A stretch of DNA of 64,000 bases from Thelonectria olida (taxonomy: Eukaryota > Ascomycota > Sordariomycetes > Hypocreales > Nectriaceae). The notes beneath the pieces are model-generated. The model was given only the letters and a program-made list of their open reading frames with translations. It did not search any database and was not told where the DNA came from. The DNA lies in the NCBI GenBank assembly GCA_020736575.1, contig JAGPYM010000005.1, positions 1,488,001 through 1,552,000 of the forward strand, given 5' to 3'. This document shows positions 1 to 11,417 of this stretch, piece after piece. The translations under genes and the position numbers were made by a program. Positions within the stretch are counted from its first letter, which is position 1. Each line of letters begins with the position of its first letter.

Positions 1-378
1 CCCGTCTTCAGAGCGCGAGCCACGTGCTACGCGACCATGACCTGGATCTTCCTCCTCTTCGCTTGGGGTCTGATTGACTTCCGCCGGTCCCTTTTCTACA
101 TGCCCAACGGCTTCAGGGCCTGGGCGATGCACCTGTGGGGAAACCAGTTTCTCTTTTATGCCGTTACGGTTGTCTTCTTTATTGTGTTTGCGACACTGTA
201 CATTCCTGTCTTGAATCACGTCGTGTTCAAGCATGCGGGTATTAGCTGGGAGTGGGCCATTGTCTTTATTGACGTTGGAGTTTTCATGGCGCTGTCGGAG
301 GCGTGGAAGTGGGCGAAGAGAATATATTTCCGAAGGAAGACGGTACAGACGGGAAGCCAGTGGGCTGAGGGAGCATGA
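1..378 (+). CDS. ENA-type Na+/K+/Li+ P-type ATPase, C-terminal end (5' partial)
   Basis: The frame is open from base 1 and ends with TGA at 376-378, so only the last ~125 residues are in the window. They hold two strong hydrophobic segments (around FLLFAWGLIDF and QFLFYAVTVVFFIVFATLYIPVLN), then the family-type tail with 'VFKHAGISWEW' and 'EAWKWAKRIYFRR', ending in a short basic cytoplasmic tail. This matches the last transmembrane pair of fungal type IID (ENA/PMR2-like) cation-exporting P-type ATPases, which use ATP to expel Na+ or K+ across the plasma membrane. The catalytic DKTG core lies upstream, outside the window, so isoform and integrity cannot be judged. A SERCA-type pump is a less likely alternative. 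Confidence 0.8.
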   Translation, partial: PVFRARATCYATMTWIFLLFAWGLIDFRRSLFYMPNGFRAWAMHLWGNQFLFYAVTVVFFIVFATLYIPVLNHVVFKHAGISWEWAIVFIDVGVFMALSEAWKWAKRIYFRRKTVQTGSQWAEGA

Positions 379-961
379 GTAAATGGGCAGGGATACATCA
401 TGTCGACTCGTCACCAAGTCACCGCTTCTTATACATCATCCAGCTTCTGACCTAGCTGTTCTCACACGTATGTAGCCATCGTTCGTCTTCGAATTTTCCT
501 TCACTTGAGCCACAATTTAGAATTCGTAAGAGCCACTATCAAGATCCAAAACGTAGATTCATTGAATACACTCATCACTTCGTACATAACCCGCAAGCTC
601 CCCAAAGTCCAAGTCCATCCCAAGCTTTCCCGTTGCAGTCACTCCCAAGATCCCATCTTCCTCATTACACAAGTAGTAATATCCAAATATTCGAGTACTG
701 CTGTACCCTGACTATCCCATCCCATGACTTCATCTCCGTTCTGCCCATGCAGAGGGTATCATAAAGAATTGTGAATATCGCTCCAGCCTGGGAGAAGTAG
801 CGTCTCCACGAGCGATGTAACCCTGAGAGATATCCAGTCTCTCAAGGAAGAAGGAAATCCGAGATTCCAACCTCATCTCCAAGCGGCTTAAAGATGACAA
901 GTAATCTCAAGTTTTCGCCAGAATCGGCGTCTTGTCTGATCGAGGGCCATGCCCGCGCTTC
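379..961. other. Convergent intergenic region
   Basis: This holds the 3' flanks of two convergent genes (the ENA-type ATPase and the Zn2Cys6 factor). I see no ORF with recognisable content, no repeat and no RNA gene. It is A/T-leaning, as expected for 3' UTRs. Confidence 0.5.
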
Positions 962-2766
962 TCAGACAACCAACAAGTCCATAGATAAATCTCTAAGAAG
1001 CTGTACCCAGCTCTTGTTTTCGTTACCGTCGGCTTGTACTGCCCACAGCTTCTGCAAGGCATCCCTCGCAGCATACCAGTAGCCCCAAGGAGACTCCAGG
1101 ATTAATCGCTTAATTCGGTCAATCACCCACTCCTTTCGTTCGGGAGTCCTGACACTTGCTCCAAACACAAACGTCACCCAAGAGGTGGCCTTGAAGTTTG
1201 GATCATCTTCCGGGATAGCAATCAAGGCCTGTTGTATCTCATCCAAGAGCCCATCGGCCATTTCGTCGCCGAAGATTTGGCTCAGTGACGGGATTGCATG
1301 TAGGATGTACAGACAAAGACCGAGCTTGTGAGCTGATGCCACGCGGAACCGACTCAAAACTGGATCACTGTACGTTGAGGGAAGTGTCTCAACTTGTTTT
1401 GCCCAGGCTATCAGATCGATGTTCTGGGCTCGGTTGAAAAGGGCTGCTCCAGCTGTAGTGATCATGTCGGAAGAAACAATCTCTCCCGAGACCTTGCTCG
1501 ACAGCTGAGCAGCCGTCAGCATGATTTCGAGAATCTCAGGCGGACAGCAGTAGTAATTATTTATTGTGTTAGCAAAGATATTAAGGCCTTCTGGGGAAGC
1601 AAAGAATGAATCCGAGTCGGTGACAAATGGTCGAAAAGTCGATTCTAGGATGTAATAGCTGCGGGGAGAGGTTAGGCCAGTTGTCACAAAGGGAGACGAG
1701 CAATGCGTTTCTTACACAAAGCAATCAGAGAAGAGATAATTCCGTAAGCTCTCACTTGACGTGGACACGGGGAGAATCGACATTATCCTACCCGCTCCAT
1801 CCAGGTGGGCTTTCCAATTGTGCTTGCCAGACTCGATCAACTCGACATTGATCAGGAACAGCACAGAGGCAAGCAGCACATCGCCGTCGATGGAATCAAC
1901 GTTCTGCAGGGCAGTCGACATCATCTGCAGCACCTGCTGCTTAGCGACAAGGGCGTCGACCAGCAGGCGTCTCGGCCCAAGGCCCCGGTCGAGAGAGTCG
2001 GGGCTCAACCAGGGCCTGGAGCGGTTGTACATGTGCGTGGCCGATGCAGCGATGATTACCTGGCGAAGCAGAGGGTGGGATTGGGTCAATGGGAGCAGAG
2101 TTCGGAAGGGGTTGCGTTCGGGCACGTCATCGGCGACAAAGTCTCGACAGAGCCGCGATGAGACTGTGATGCCATCAGCCACACGTCCAACAACAACACC
2201 AAAGCAAGAGGGCCAATGAGATGCGGGGACTAGGTACAATAAGCGAGATACTGCCTCTGGGAGTACTTCATGTCTTGGAATAACGGATCGACGAGAACCC
2301 AAGGGGTGTCGGTCGGGGCCTGGTCGTTCTCGTACTCGTACTGGAAGAGGTTGGGGGCGGTGATACAGGCGAGCTGCGCGTCGCCGCCGCTGGCTACGAA
2401 AGCGGCATCGTCGTCGCCAAAGCTGGACACGACGTCGGTGCGGCCCTCGTCCGAGTCGGTCTCGGAGGGCGTTGAGGCGGCGATCACAGAAGCGGAGGCC
2501 GGACGGCGATTTCGTCGCGGACTCGGGGCCGGAGCAGCAGCAGGATAGAGGGCAGCACTCGACTTCTGGCCGGCCAGCTTCCCCCGGGACGCAACGGCCC
2601 CGGTCCACAGGAACAGCTGGCCATAGCCCAGACACTCGATGCCACGGGATACACACTTGTCGCAATGTGGGACCGTCCGATCACAGCGCAGACGCCGGCG
2701 GCGGCAGTTGTGGCATGGCTTGTCGGCGGCTCCTCTTTCAGATCGAATATCGGCTGATGGAGACAT
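962..2766 (-). CDS. Zn(2)Cys(6) fungal transcription factor
   Basis: Three exons: 2766-2238, 2163-1716 and 1658-962, giving 557 aa. Introns are 2164-2237 (GTACCT...CACAG, branch CTGAT) and 1659-1715 (GTAAGA...CGCAG, branch CTAAC); both joins restore frame and give the family-like strings YLAYFSSRLCRDFV and SDCFVYYILES. Residues ~18-46 form a perfect binuclear zinc cluster, CX2CX6CX6CX2CX6C, followed by a Ser/Pro/acidic linker. From residue ~170 on, the 'NPFRTLLPL...HPLLRQVIIAASATHM' stretch marks the Fungal_trans_2-type regulatory domain seen in nuclear regulators related to Upc2 and similar proteins. It should bind CGG half-sites. Its target is not predictable from sequence; the neighbours do not form a pathway. 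Confidence 0.9.
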
Positions 2767-3971
2767 GGAATGAGAGGAGAAGAGGAAACTCGAGAGAGTT
2801 GCGCGAGAGAATGAGAGGGTTTGAGCATGGAAACCGGGGTGCGAAGCGTGTGAGTGCCCACAATGAGCCTATGGAACCGGCCAGTTCCGCCTGGATGGCA
2901 ATGCAAGGGACCGAGGGGGGGTCAGGCAGACTAGTTACTTGATGAATAATAAAGGCACTATCAGCAGTCTCTCTCTTCAACGCCAGTCTCGGTCTGGACG
3001 GGTTGAGGTGCTTGGAGACGGACTCCCGAGGGTTCCTTGTACATGTAAGGACGGGCGAGGTCAATGAGCGAGACCGTCACCAAAGCACAGTGGCTCGGGA
3101 GTGCTAGGCTTGAAGAGGCAGCCAAGACGCGACTCACCCCTCTTCTCCATTATTCCCGAAACCCGGCCGCCGAAGCCGATCGTCTGTGGTCCGGATGGTC
3201 GGCTTTGAGGCCGTTCTCTGGGCCGTTGGGTGCCGTTTCCCATGATAAGAAGAGTCCCACCTCCCGCATCGTTATCTGGCTGTCGGTTTGGCCGTCGTCA
3301 GCCTCTCTTTATTTGAGGGAAGTTGTTTTCTTGGCCGATACCGCTGATAGTGGTCAGCGCCAATCTGCGGGCGGTGATAGTGGCTACGAAGGATGGAGGG
3401 CGTCATCATTGTTCCAGAAGAGAGGCCACGCCTCGTGTACGGTCCAGGACGTTGTCAAAGCTCCTTCCAAGTTCATGCGAAGCCGTTGCATCCATTTCAT
3501 ACGTTTCCTTACCTAAGATTTTATTTAGTTTCTTCAACCGCCGGCAGTTCCGAAGCACACCCGCCGTCGTCCGAATTGGAGACGGGGGAATTCAGACATT
3601 AGATGCCGCTTCGGTCTAGGGTAACCGCCGTGAAAATGGAGACCATCCTCGGCATCAATAGGAGCTTCGGAACTGGTGCATCAAATCAAGTATTCGTACT
3701 GTACTTACTAAAATTAGATGGGCTTGAATGCGCTCAATTACCAAGCAGTCACTTTTCTTTTTAGAACGGTAGAATGAATTATTTGTGGTCATATTGAGAT
3801 CTTCATCTAAGGTAGCGGTTGTTGTTTGAAGCCAAACTGCAGCCTCCAACTACTTCTCATGTCTTCTTCTCCCTGGCCATCATCTTCCATCCCAAGACAT
3901 GCCAAACCCGCCCGTTCTTCAGCTTCTTCATAGCACCCTGGGCCCAAAACAACCCCCCAACTGCCAGGCTC
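2767..3971. other. Intergenic region upstream of the Zn2Cys6 gene
   Basis: This holds the promoter of the minus-strand Zn2Cys6 gene and the 3' flank of the next minus-strand gene. Several CGG/CCG triplets lie at about 3160-3310, which could serve Zn2Cys6 binding, but spacing is irregular. ORFs here look random in composition. No repeat or RNA gene was recognised. Confidence 0.4.
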
Positions 3972-5135
3972 TTATTCGTAGAATCGGCGCTGGTTTAGGC
4001 GAGTGAGGCGATATCCACCCAGCCCGTTCAGCAGATCAAAGTCGCTTGCCATGCCAGTTCTGAGTCCTTCGCGTCGATCATCCACGGCCTCAAAGACACG
4101 AGCACGCGAGTAGGTGGGCTCGCCATGGTTCTGGTGGTTGGGGCGGGCGAGGGACATCTCTGTACCAACGGGTCGGACGAGCTGGGCGTGGAGGTTGCTT
4201 GTAGGCTGCTGGTGAGCCATCTCAGTCGCAATAGCCTGCTGGAAGACTTTCTTCATGGCTCCAGGGAGATAATCCATCAACGTTTTTGTTTGCTGCGTAA
4301 TAGCGTCGTCAAATGCGCGTTTGCCAGGTTGGACGAGCTTGTTCGCAAGGTCCATGACCCACTGGTTGGCTATGTTGTCGTCCGTTTGTGTCGAGGCTTC
4401 GCGGAGGACGATTGTTTGAGGGCCGTGTGTGTCGCTTGACTTTGCCATCTTAGGCCACACCCCGGAATCTTGCGCCTCAGCGATCTCGCTTGACTTTCTT
4501 TTGAGGGTTTGACAAGGACGGAAGGGAGAGAGAGACCGCAGCGGGCTATAGGGAACAGGGGGGGGACGGGTTGCCGAGGGTGGTTGAGCCATCTCATGCG
4601 GTTGTTCAATCGAGGGAACAACTAAGTCCGAGTTGGGGGCCGGACGAATCTCGTGGACTTTATGACGATCTCCGTTTTCCTTCTTGGCGAGGACGTTGGA
4701 ACTTGCCACACGCTGGCTTGGAGATGAAGAGCCTTGTCTGAGCTGTTCCCGCGCCCATGTGAGCAAGTCACGATCGGCAACCGCCTGCGAAAATATCGTC
4801 ATTCTGTTGTTGGCAGTCGGCAGGGCCAAAGAGGCGGCGTAAATGGCAAGGAAGAAATCTAGGCGCGGACGATCGTTCTCTCCGACAGCCATCAGCCAGC
4901 CGTGGAATGCTGTGACAAGAGTGCATCCATAGAGCATCTTGCTGCGTTTGATGTTGGAGGCTTGGAGTAAATTGATGACTCGTTTGTAGAGATCTGGGTG
5001 ATCTCGGGCTTCGGGGAGGATGAAACCGATCGCGCGAGTTTCCGGGTCGGGTTCATTCAGAGTGTTGTTCGTGTCATCCTCCACAGTGGGCTTTGGTGCA
5101 CGAGGGGCCTTGGTCTTTTCTTTATCGCGAGGCAT
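3972..5135 (-). CDS. Hypothetical protein, no recognised domain
   Basis: Single exon of 387 aa from the ATG at 5135 (MPRDKEKTKAPRAPK...). An in-frame GTG at 5219 would extend it by 28 residues but is an unlikely fungal start. Residues ~20-130 look like a compact helical domain ('AIGFILPEARDHPDLYKRVINLL', 'YGCTLVTAFHGWLMAVGE', 'LDFFLAIYAASLALP', 'DLLTWAREQLRQ'). The middle is Pro/Ser-rich and disordered, with PPSATRPPPVPYSPLRSLSPF and a possible basic signal at LKRKS; a second helical part follows near residues 270-320 (MDLANKLVQPGKRAFDD). I do not recognise the family. The long helical N-terminus and lack of stops support a real gene. A nuclear role is a guess from the basic patches. Confidence 0.65.
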   Translation of the reverse strand: MPRDKEKTKAPRAPKPTVEDDTNNTLNEPDPETRAIGFILPEARDHPDLYKRVINLLQASNIKRSKMLYGCTLVTAFHGWLMAVGENDRPRLDFFLAIYAASLALPTANNRMTIFSQAVADRDLLTWAREQLRQGSSSPSQRVASSNVLAKKENGDRHKVHEIRPAPNSDLVVPSIEQPHEMAQPPSATRPPPVPYSPLRSLSPFRPCQTLKRKSSEIAEAQDSGVWPKMAKSSDTHGPQTIVLREASTQTDDNIANQWVMDLANKLVQPGKRAFDDAITQQTKTLMDYLPGAMKKVFQQAIATEMAHQQPTSNLHAQLVRPVGTEMSLARPNHQNHGEPTYSRARVFEAVDDRREGLRTGMASDFDLLNGLGGYRLTRLNQRRFYE

Positions 5136-8100
5136 ACTGAAGAATAAAGAGGCCTTAGAAGATAATGTTGAGGGAAGGAAGAAAAGGTTGCGAAGATGAA
5201 AGGGAGAGGAGAGAGGCACTTATACCTCACCGAAGCAGTTGGTTAGGCTCATGCCTTACATGTACCTAAGGTAAGACCATAAGGTGCCCGAGGAAAAGAC
5301 TTAGTAGGGATCAATAATTCACAAAAAGGTGAGAATAGTGAGTTTGAGAGATGTTGGGAAAAGTGGAAAGCAGGTGTGCACTAAAATGAAAGAGTGAAGG
5401 AGAGTTGATAAGAACCGAAGGTGAGACTGTAAGAAGTCGTATTTAGCTAACAGAGTGCGATCACCGACTGGCTAACAGAAGAGAACGGTGGGTTTAAGAG
5501 ACGATATTGGGCAAAGAAGAAAGAGTTTGTGTAGTGAAGGGGAAAGGGGGAAGAAGGGTAGCAGGTAGGCACCTAAGGCGTGACAATAAGACGCCGAGAA
5601 GAGGAATTTCCTGAATCGCGACTGGTTAATGGGGTGCGGCCACTGGTTTTCTGATAGCAGAGAATTCTGGTCTACCTTGGATCGAATTTTGCTCTAAGAC
5701 GGAAGAAATTTGGGGACTTCATTTGCTTGGAGCGGTGGCCTCTTGAATCCGCTCTAGCTCTCCCCTCGGTTTAACATACAAAGTTGGGATGGAGGTTTAC
5801 CGAACCAAGGTACCGCTCTTCCAACGCGAGCCCTTCTCTTCTGTCTAGGACTTAGTTTATCGGAGAGAAGTCCTAAGCCTATGACCTTAGGAATCATTTC
5901 TCAGCGTTATAATTAGTTTAGGCTTATGATAGTTGTTTGATGTGTGCGCTTCCTACCACGGGAACGAGACGAGAGTCCTAAGCAGGCCCGCGATAGCTTG
6001 TCCAAAGCTGTTCACATTAATGACACTTGTTTCAAAGGAGAAGATAGAGAGAGTGGCAAAAGTGGTCAAACGGCGAACTTTGTGTTGCTCATGTGTGCTT
6101 GCGAACCCCTGGAACATGATTTACTCCAAGGGTTCCGACCCTGTTCAAGGGAATGGACAACCATCGATAAATATGTCCAATACGGATAGATAATCGTAGC
6201 AGTTTCTGAGAACAAGAGCCTCAAAGATTGTTTTATGTCAAGTTACCCACCAGTGTACGAGTTTCGCACGGCTGGGACCTTTCGAGTGGTTGATGAAAAC
6301 ATGAGTCTCAGGCTGCAGAAACAATGAAGGCCAATCTCATTTTGAACTTGAGAGACACCAGCACTTCCGAAGACCAGATTCTGCGACTGTGTAGACCGAT
6401 GGAACCCTCCTTTATTTAATCCTTGCCCCGCCCAAATTGCGAGTAGAGACCCTCCGATGTTGCTACCTTAGCCCAGCCTTTTAACCGCCAGCTGGCATTG
6501 TATCCACCTCGTCTTCGAAGCTGAGATCAGTAGATACGACATTCCATCGATACCGAATATCCAATAATTATCTTCCATAGACTATTCGTTTTATGCAAGT
6601 ACACCTAGCCCGAACGGCTGATGGCACAGTTGCAGTACCCTGGACTACCACACCATCTCCCGCATTCTGCGTCGATATCAGTAATTGAAGGCTGGCCAAT
6701 CGTCACCGACACTCGGTGTGGTCAAGTCACCGCTCTAGACTTTTTAAAGATGCGGCGGAGTTCTCTTTTTCTGGAAAAGTAGAGATTTACATACTATTTG
6801 AAGCTTGACTACAACGAGACACTTATGGTCATGATGACCGAAACACCAAACTGTCGGGCGCTCTGAGGGATGATGGCACCCGGAGAAGCTGAGAAGAGGA
6901 CTGGAAATACAGTGCAAGCTATGAAGGAACTCCTGGATCCTCGCCTGGTGCTCCCTGGCGGTGCTAGATTACCGAAAACTCAGCTAGCGGGACTGAAGTC
7001 TAGTATGGACCCGTCGACACAGTCGGCGACATATGGCTTGATACAACGATGCAAGCAGCAACAACGATACGCACCCGACAGGCAGAGCAGTAAAAACAAC
7101 AGTAATTGTCCAATGACAAGAAACGATGATTTCTGATCCACGAGCAGGCGCTGATAGCACGCCAACAACAGAACTATACCCTTCCCCGTCTCTTGTCGTA
7201 GCGCGAGTTCCCATCAGGGCCTTTCGGGAAAATAGGACTTCGTCGCCTTGATAGCATGTTGCCATAGGCTATTAAATTTGCCTTGTTTGGTGATACGAGT
7301 TCTAATTGGTTCACTTAATTACTCCCAAACGTGAGTGTGAAGTCGTCGCTCGAAACTTCTAGGCTACCATGGCACACAGACACTAACAACTGCCTCCATG
7401 TCGAGTCATTAGAGCTAGAGACTGAACGAAAGCCATACGAAATCATTTCGAAGGACAGGCAAAAATTTCCAAGGATATGGCCTTCACGTTCTTGGAATGG
7501 TTAGAGACTGGTTATGTAATCGTGAGGATGCAGGAGCGGCCCTTGGCGAGGAGTCTTCGGAGAGGGCCGATGGGGGGCTTGGATGAAGGCATCTAGGTTA
7601 CAATTAGGACCTGGGCTTGATGGAAGGTTGGGGAGGGCGTGGTCTGGAATAATCAAGACAAAATTTTGAAATTTTGATTGGTATGAAACACGACTAATCT
7701 GAGGTTGTACTGGATCTGATTTACGCAGCACACCAGAAAATCATGGTGTTGATAAGAGCACTCGTTGCTCTTGTTGGTGTTGGACAAGGGCGACTGGGCG
7801 GCTCACAGCGACGTTACAGCGCATTTTCAAACGGAAGAAACCCCTTCTTCGGCGGCTTCCGACGATGCCCCAAGCGGTTCAGCGCATCGTTTAGTGGGTC
7901 CATCCGCAAGGCACCAGCAAATGACCGCTAAGGATCGCAGGCAGGCACGGTGACAGGGTCCTTCCTTCGCGGGGGCACCTTCTGTTTTTGCGATTGAAAA
8001 AAAAAAAGTTGGAAAGAGCCCGTGCTTCCCGCCCGCGGGTCATGAGCGTTGAAGGTGGGATTTTCCCCCTCCAAGCTTCATTTCTTCCCTCTTCCTTCTC

Positions 8101-8219
8101 TCTTCTCTCTTGGGCATCACTACTTTGGCCGTGTGTTTCCCCCGTTGCTTTCTCCTTGCCGTTTGTCCCCTCCCCCACGCGACGTCGTTCTTATTCTCTG
8201 TGCCTCAAATACCGTCACC
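5136..8219. other. 3.1 kb region without a supported gene
   Basis: This holds the promoter of the minus-strand unknown gene on the left, degenerate repeats at about 5262-5650, and the promoter and pyrimidine-rich 5' UTR of the phosphoribosyltransferase gene on the right (8069-8200). ORFs inside are short with no recognisable motif. Composition is more A/T-rich than the genes around it. No tRNA, transposase remnant or CRISPR-like array was seen. Confidence 0.45.
5262..5650. repeat. Degenerate direct repeats
   Basis: Several strings recur in imperfect form. An ACCTAAGG...GACNATAAG...GCC element occurs near 5263-5301 and again near 5571-5609. A 'GTGRGTTTRAGAGA' block followed by a purine-rich stretch occurs near 5339 and near 5488. 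A 'CGACTGGYTAA' block occurs near 5464 and near 5618. By eye the copies share roughly two thirds to three quarters of bases, so this looks like an old, decayed tandem duplication. No coding content or terminal inverted repeat was found. Confidence 0.4.
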
Positions 8220-9132
8220 ATGGTTGAGAAACTCTACGTCACCTACAACGATGTAAGTGCTGCTGCTCGACCCCTCCTACCCCGCCAACCCGCTGGTGTC
8301 ATGAGAGACGACGATGATGCGCCTCACGAAGAACGGGGCGCGATGGACACGAGAGATGCGCACTGGGCTCGACGGAGTCGACACGCGCAGTGCCGTCGAG
8401 ACCTTGTCTTCATAGTCGCCATAATACCGACTTTTTTCCACCAAATCAAGCTGTTTCAAGCGCTGACATGACTTCTGCCTGCTCCAGGTTCACAAGCTCT
8501 GCCAGGAGTCTGCGACGAGGCTTCTTGCCGAATTCCAGCCCCAGCTCATGATTGCTATCGGCGGTGGCGGTTACGTTCCTGCTCGAATCCTGCGATCTTT
8601 CCTCAAGCAACCTGGCTCTCCCAATATCCCTATCCAGGCCATTGGTCTCTCTCTCTACGAGTCACTTGGTAACGATGAGGTTGAGGCGCCCGGCACTAAG
8701 GTGACCCGTACCCAGTGGCTCGACCTAACTGCTCTCGGTGCTTTCGAGAACCTTGTTGGCAAGAGAATCCTCATTGTGGATGAGGTCGACGATACCCGAA
8801 CTACTCTCGAATACGCCGTCAAGGAGCTAGAGAAGGACGTTGAGGCTGCCCGCCAGCGCATGGGACCCGATGCGCCCAAGACCGAGTTTAGCATCTTTGT
8901 TCTTCACGTGCGTTCATGCCAAGATCTATTTCCCTCCCTCCTTGTACTCGATATACTAACTTTTGACCAGAACAAGGACAAGCCCAAGAAGGGCACTCTC
9001 CCCAACGCTATGCTCGAGACTCGATACCAGGCGGCTCGCACTGTTGGCGACGTGTGGATCAACTACCCCTGGGAGGCTATGGATATCGATGAGCATGACC
9101 GTCTTGCCAGCCAACAGCCCGAGAACAACTAG
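8220..9132 (+). CDS. Purine phosphoribosyltransferase (Hpt1/XPRT family)
   Basis: Exons 8220-8252, 8488-8907 and 8971-9132 give 204 aa. The first exon is only 11 codons (MVEKLYVTYND), ending at GTAAGT; the 235-nt first intron ends CTCCAG; the second intron is 63 nt with a CTAAC branch site. Residues ~75-115 contain the PRPP-binding motif 'ILIVDEVDDTRTTLE'; the N-terminal part has 'MIAIGGGGYVPARILRSFL', typical of yeast Hpt1-like enzymes that salvage hypoxanthine, guanine or xanthine with PRPP in the cytosol. The C-terminus keeps 'VWINYPWEAMDID', also typical of the family. Length is close to yeast Hpt1. The family does not by itself tell which purine is preferred. The 5' UTR is strongly pyrimidine-rich, common in well-expressed fungal genes. 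Confidence 0.93.
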
Positions 9133-9602
9133 ACGACGCTGTATATCACACCAGAAGTTCGCAAACGAACACAATGCTACGATGAATGAAGACCTTCCCA
9201 GAATATAAAAACATGCCTTTTTTTTTTCAGTTTGTCATTTGATACCGATACTATGCTGATGTGACGAGACTCCAAGTATTCTGTTTATGATCATGCGGTC
9301 TTGTTAATTGAACCCCTTCAATATCCAGCGTGCAGAAGCTTAAGACAGGTATCTAACGCCTTACAAAATGCCAACCGGAAAGGCTACAATACCAATGCAA
9401 ATCGTGATCTCATTTCATGTCATCTCGTCGTTCTCACCTTTCCAAAACGTGGTCTCATATCATCATCAAATCCCCTTATCCGAACAGTGATCCCGGCTCA
9501 TAGTTGGAGCCTCCAAAAGGCGTCGATCAAGGAGCAAAAATCCTCGTCCGGTGCATCGAGCTTCATAGCACTGAACGCCCAAACCATTCACTGAGCTCTA
9601 TG
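9133..9602. other. 3' flank of the phosphoribosyltransferase gene
   Basis: It is A/T-rich with a T run at about 9219-9228. It may include the true 3' end of the doubtful minus-strand gene that follows (see that entry). Nothing else is seen. Confidence 0.35.
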
Positions 9603-10337
9603 TTAGCACCAGACTGCTCGCCTAGTGCGTTGAGCTTCATGTCTGTCAGCAGACACTCCCTCGATCGACCCTAAGTTAGGTAGTTTGTTAGCCTCATCGT
9701 TAAGCCCAGACAAATCCCCCATTTCTACAACGAGAGTATTGGTAACATTACTTGACGGGGTGGGATACATACCCTGAAGTTCCTTCAACTTCCACCATCT
9801 TTCGATGGTAGCGCAAGACAGTGCCTCGATCGGTTCCTGGTAGTCGTCACCAATCTCCCGAATGCTCGAGCTGAAAGGACCTGAATCTAGCTCCATCCTC
9901 TGGCTGTAAGGCTCAGAGTCCTGGGGGCGCCGAATCGCCCGGCATTGGGGCGACATGCGGCGAGCAGAGCGCTGTGTGCGTTTCTTGCGCCATTTGACCC
10001 TGGTGATCGGGGTGCAGGTGAAGTCAAATTGTTCTGGGTTGTAGTGAGGTATGATGGCTTGTGGAGAGGTTGAGTGTTTGCTGGTCGTGTTTCTGAGGGT
10101 AGATGGGGCAGCTGGTCTTCCAAAAGGATTGATCAACAAATGAAGAGCTTCTTGTTTGTTGTTCTGGAAGACGTAAATAAAATATGGATGTTTATTGTTC
10201 ACGGTTCTAGAAGGTGGACAGAGAAATGCAGTGTCTGGTGCCTGTATGTCTAGTACTTGTGAACAAAGATGGGGTTGCCTTCCTCTCTTGGGGAAACATA
10301 GGCGACTTATATGCTTTGGCTGGCCTCCTCCTGCCAT
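9603..10337 (-). CDS. Doubtful hypothetical protein
   Basis: An open frame runs from an ATG at 10337 to TAA at 9603 (244 aa unspliced). It includes what looks like a real intron: GTATGT at about 9773 and either CTTAG at about 9670 or CTGACAG further on, with TAAC branch-like strings. Using the second acceptor, the C-terminus would read through 'MKLNALGEQSGANIELSEW' instead. Residues in the middle are basic (RVKWRKKRTQRSARR) and the part before the intron is acidic/helical (DDYQEPIEAL...IERWWKLKELQ). No family is recognised. The 5' part has poor protein-like composition, so the true start may be further in, near 10140. I give it low confidence and place its boundaries as approximate. Confidence 0.3.
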   Translation of the reverse strand: MAGGGQPKHISRLCFPKRGRQPHLCSQVLDIQAPDTAFLCPPSRTVNNKHPYFIYVFQNNKQEALHLLINPFGRPAAPSTLRNTTSKHSTSPQAIIPHYNPEQFDFTCTPITRVKWRKKRTQRSARRMSPQCRAIRRPQDSEPYSQRMELDSGPFSSSIREIGDDYQEPIEALSCATIERWWKLKELQGMYPTPSSNVTNTLVVEMGDLSGLNDEANKLPNLGSIEGVSADRHEAQRTRRAVWC

Positions 10338-10640
10338 CTTGTTTACACACTCAGTCTGCAACCCTTCTGTCAAAGTTCTCTTGCGACGTTTACACAAATG
10401 TAGGAAGGTATCAGCGGACACTTCCACCACTACCTTATTATTATTATTAGGACCGATCTGGAAGTGCTCATAAAGCTGTCAGGATGAAAGCATACTCGAG
10501 GCAACATAACCTCAATGGAAGTCAACCGGAAGTCTATTCGTATCATCGTCATGTCTATCAGGCCCACAGTCCCTCTATAACCAGAACCATGGGACGCAGG
10601 GGTATCTTAGCCTTTTACTTTACCTTTTACATGCCCAGTT

Positions 10641-11417
10641 CTAATCTTTTACTTTGCCATCTCTTTCGTGACGTTCCTTTATCCTCTTCTCTTGCTTCAT
10701 GAACTCTCTAATTCCCACGGGGACACTCTCGAATACGTCTTTCGCCCACAAATCCTTTGCAATCTTCGCACCGCCGACCCCTGGAACAGCACCAGGAGCC
10801 CAACTTGACTTAGGACCTCCACCCTCAGAGTCCATAGTCCCAGACCGTGCGGCTAACGCGTTCTGCGCCTCATTGTTCTTAAGGGTCCACTCCTCCATAT
10901 CCTCGCGGTACCGCTCCCATACGCAATTAACGCAGCCGCTCATGCAGCAGTTGTCCGGCTCTTGGGGCTGGGGAGGCACGAGGATTCCTGCGATATAGGT
11001 CGATTGAGATTCTTTGGTAGCCATGCGGGCCGCGATCTCCTCGGGGCTGAGGACACGAGAGCCAAAAATAGACCGCATGCGTTCTTCTGGGGTCTGTTCT
11101 CCTGGCGCTGGCCGAGTTTCCGCTGGAGAAGGCGTGTTGTAAAAGGAGGAAGCGGGTGACATCGTCTTCGAGTTGTCGTCGGGTCTTGGTGAAGGTTGCT
11201 TGTCGGGCGAACGGGTCGTCTCAGAGGGCGTAGAGTTTCGGGAGCCTTCTGGTCTTCGATACTTTGTAGGTTGATGAAGAATGGTCTCGTAGTAAGAACC
11301 TAGAGGTGTTCTTTGTGGCCACTCTTCCGTAGCAATCTTGGAGGAGAACGACCGAGCATGTGAGGCCGACGACCACAAAGGTCGCAGCTTGTGAGTTAAT
11401 CGGGTTGGGATTGGCAT
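10641..11417 (-). CDS. OXLD1-like mitochondrial protein (oxidoreductase-like domain)
   Basis: Single exon of 258 aa. The N-terminus (MPIPTRLTHKLRPLWSSASHA, then RSFSSK) is Arg/Ser-rich with no acidic residue, a good mitochondrial presequence. A Pro/Ser/Thr-rich linker follows. Residues ~145-180 hold the diagnostic oxidoreductase-like motif 'PPQPQEPDNCCMSGCVNCVW' followed by 'ERYREDMEEW', with the conserved CC-x2-C-x2-C cysteines. This is the Pfam Oxidored-like family (human OXLD1), whose biochemical role is not established. The C-terminus is basic and charged (KQEKRIKERHERDGK). It is divergent from the next plus-strand gene. Confidence 0.8.
   Translation of the reverse strand: MPIPTRLTHKLRPLWSSASHARSFSSKIATEEWPQRTPLGSYYETILHQPTKYRRPEGSRNSTPSETTRSPDKQPSPRPDDNSKTMSPASSFYNTPSPAETRPAPGEQTPEERMRSIFGSRVLSPEEIAARMATKESQSTYIAGILVPPQPQEPDNCCMSGCVNCVWERYREDMEEWTLKNNEAQNALAARSGTMDSEGGGPKSSWAPGAVPGVGGAKIAKDLWAKDVFESVPVGIREFMKQEKRIKERHERDGKVKD

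Noticed and set aside
3064..3516. Plus-strand ORF of 150 codons between two minus-strand genes
   Set aside because: ATG-initiated but with random-like composition and no motif; it lies in the upstream region of the Zn2Cys6 gene.
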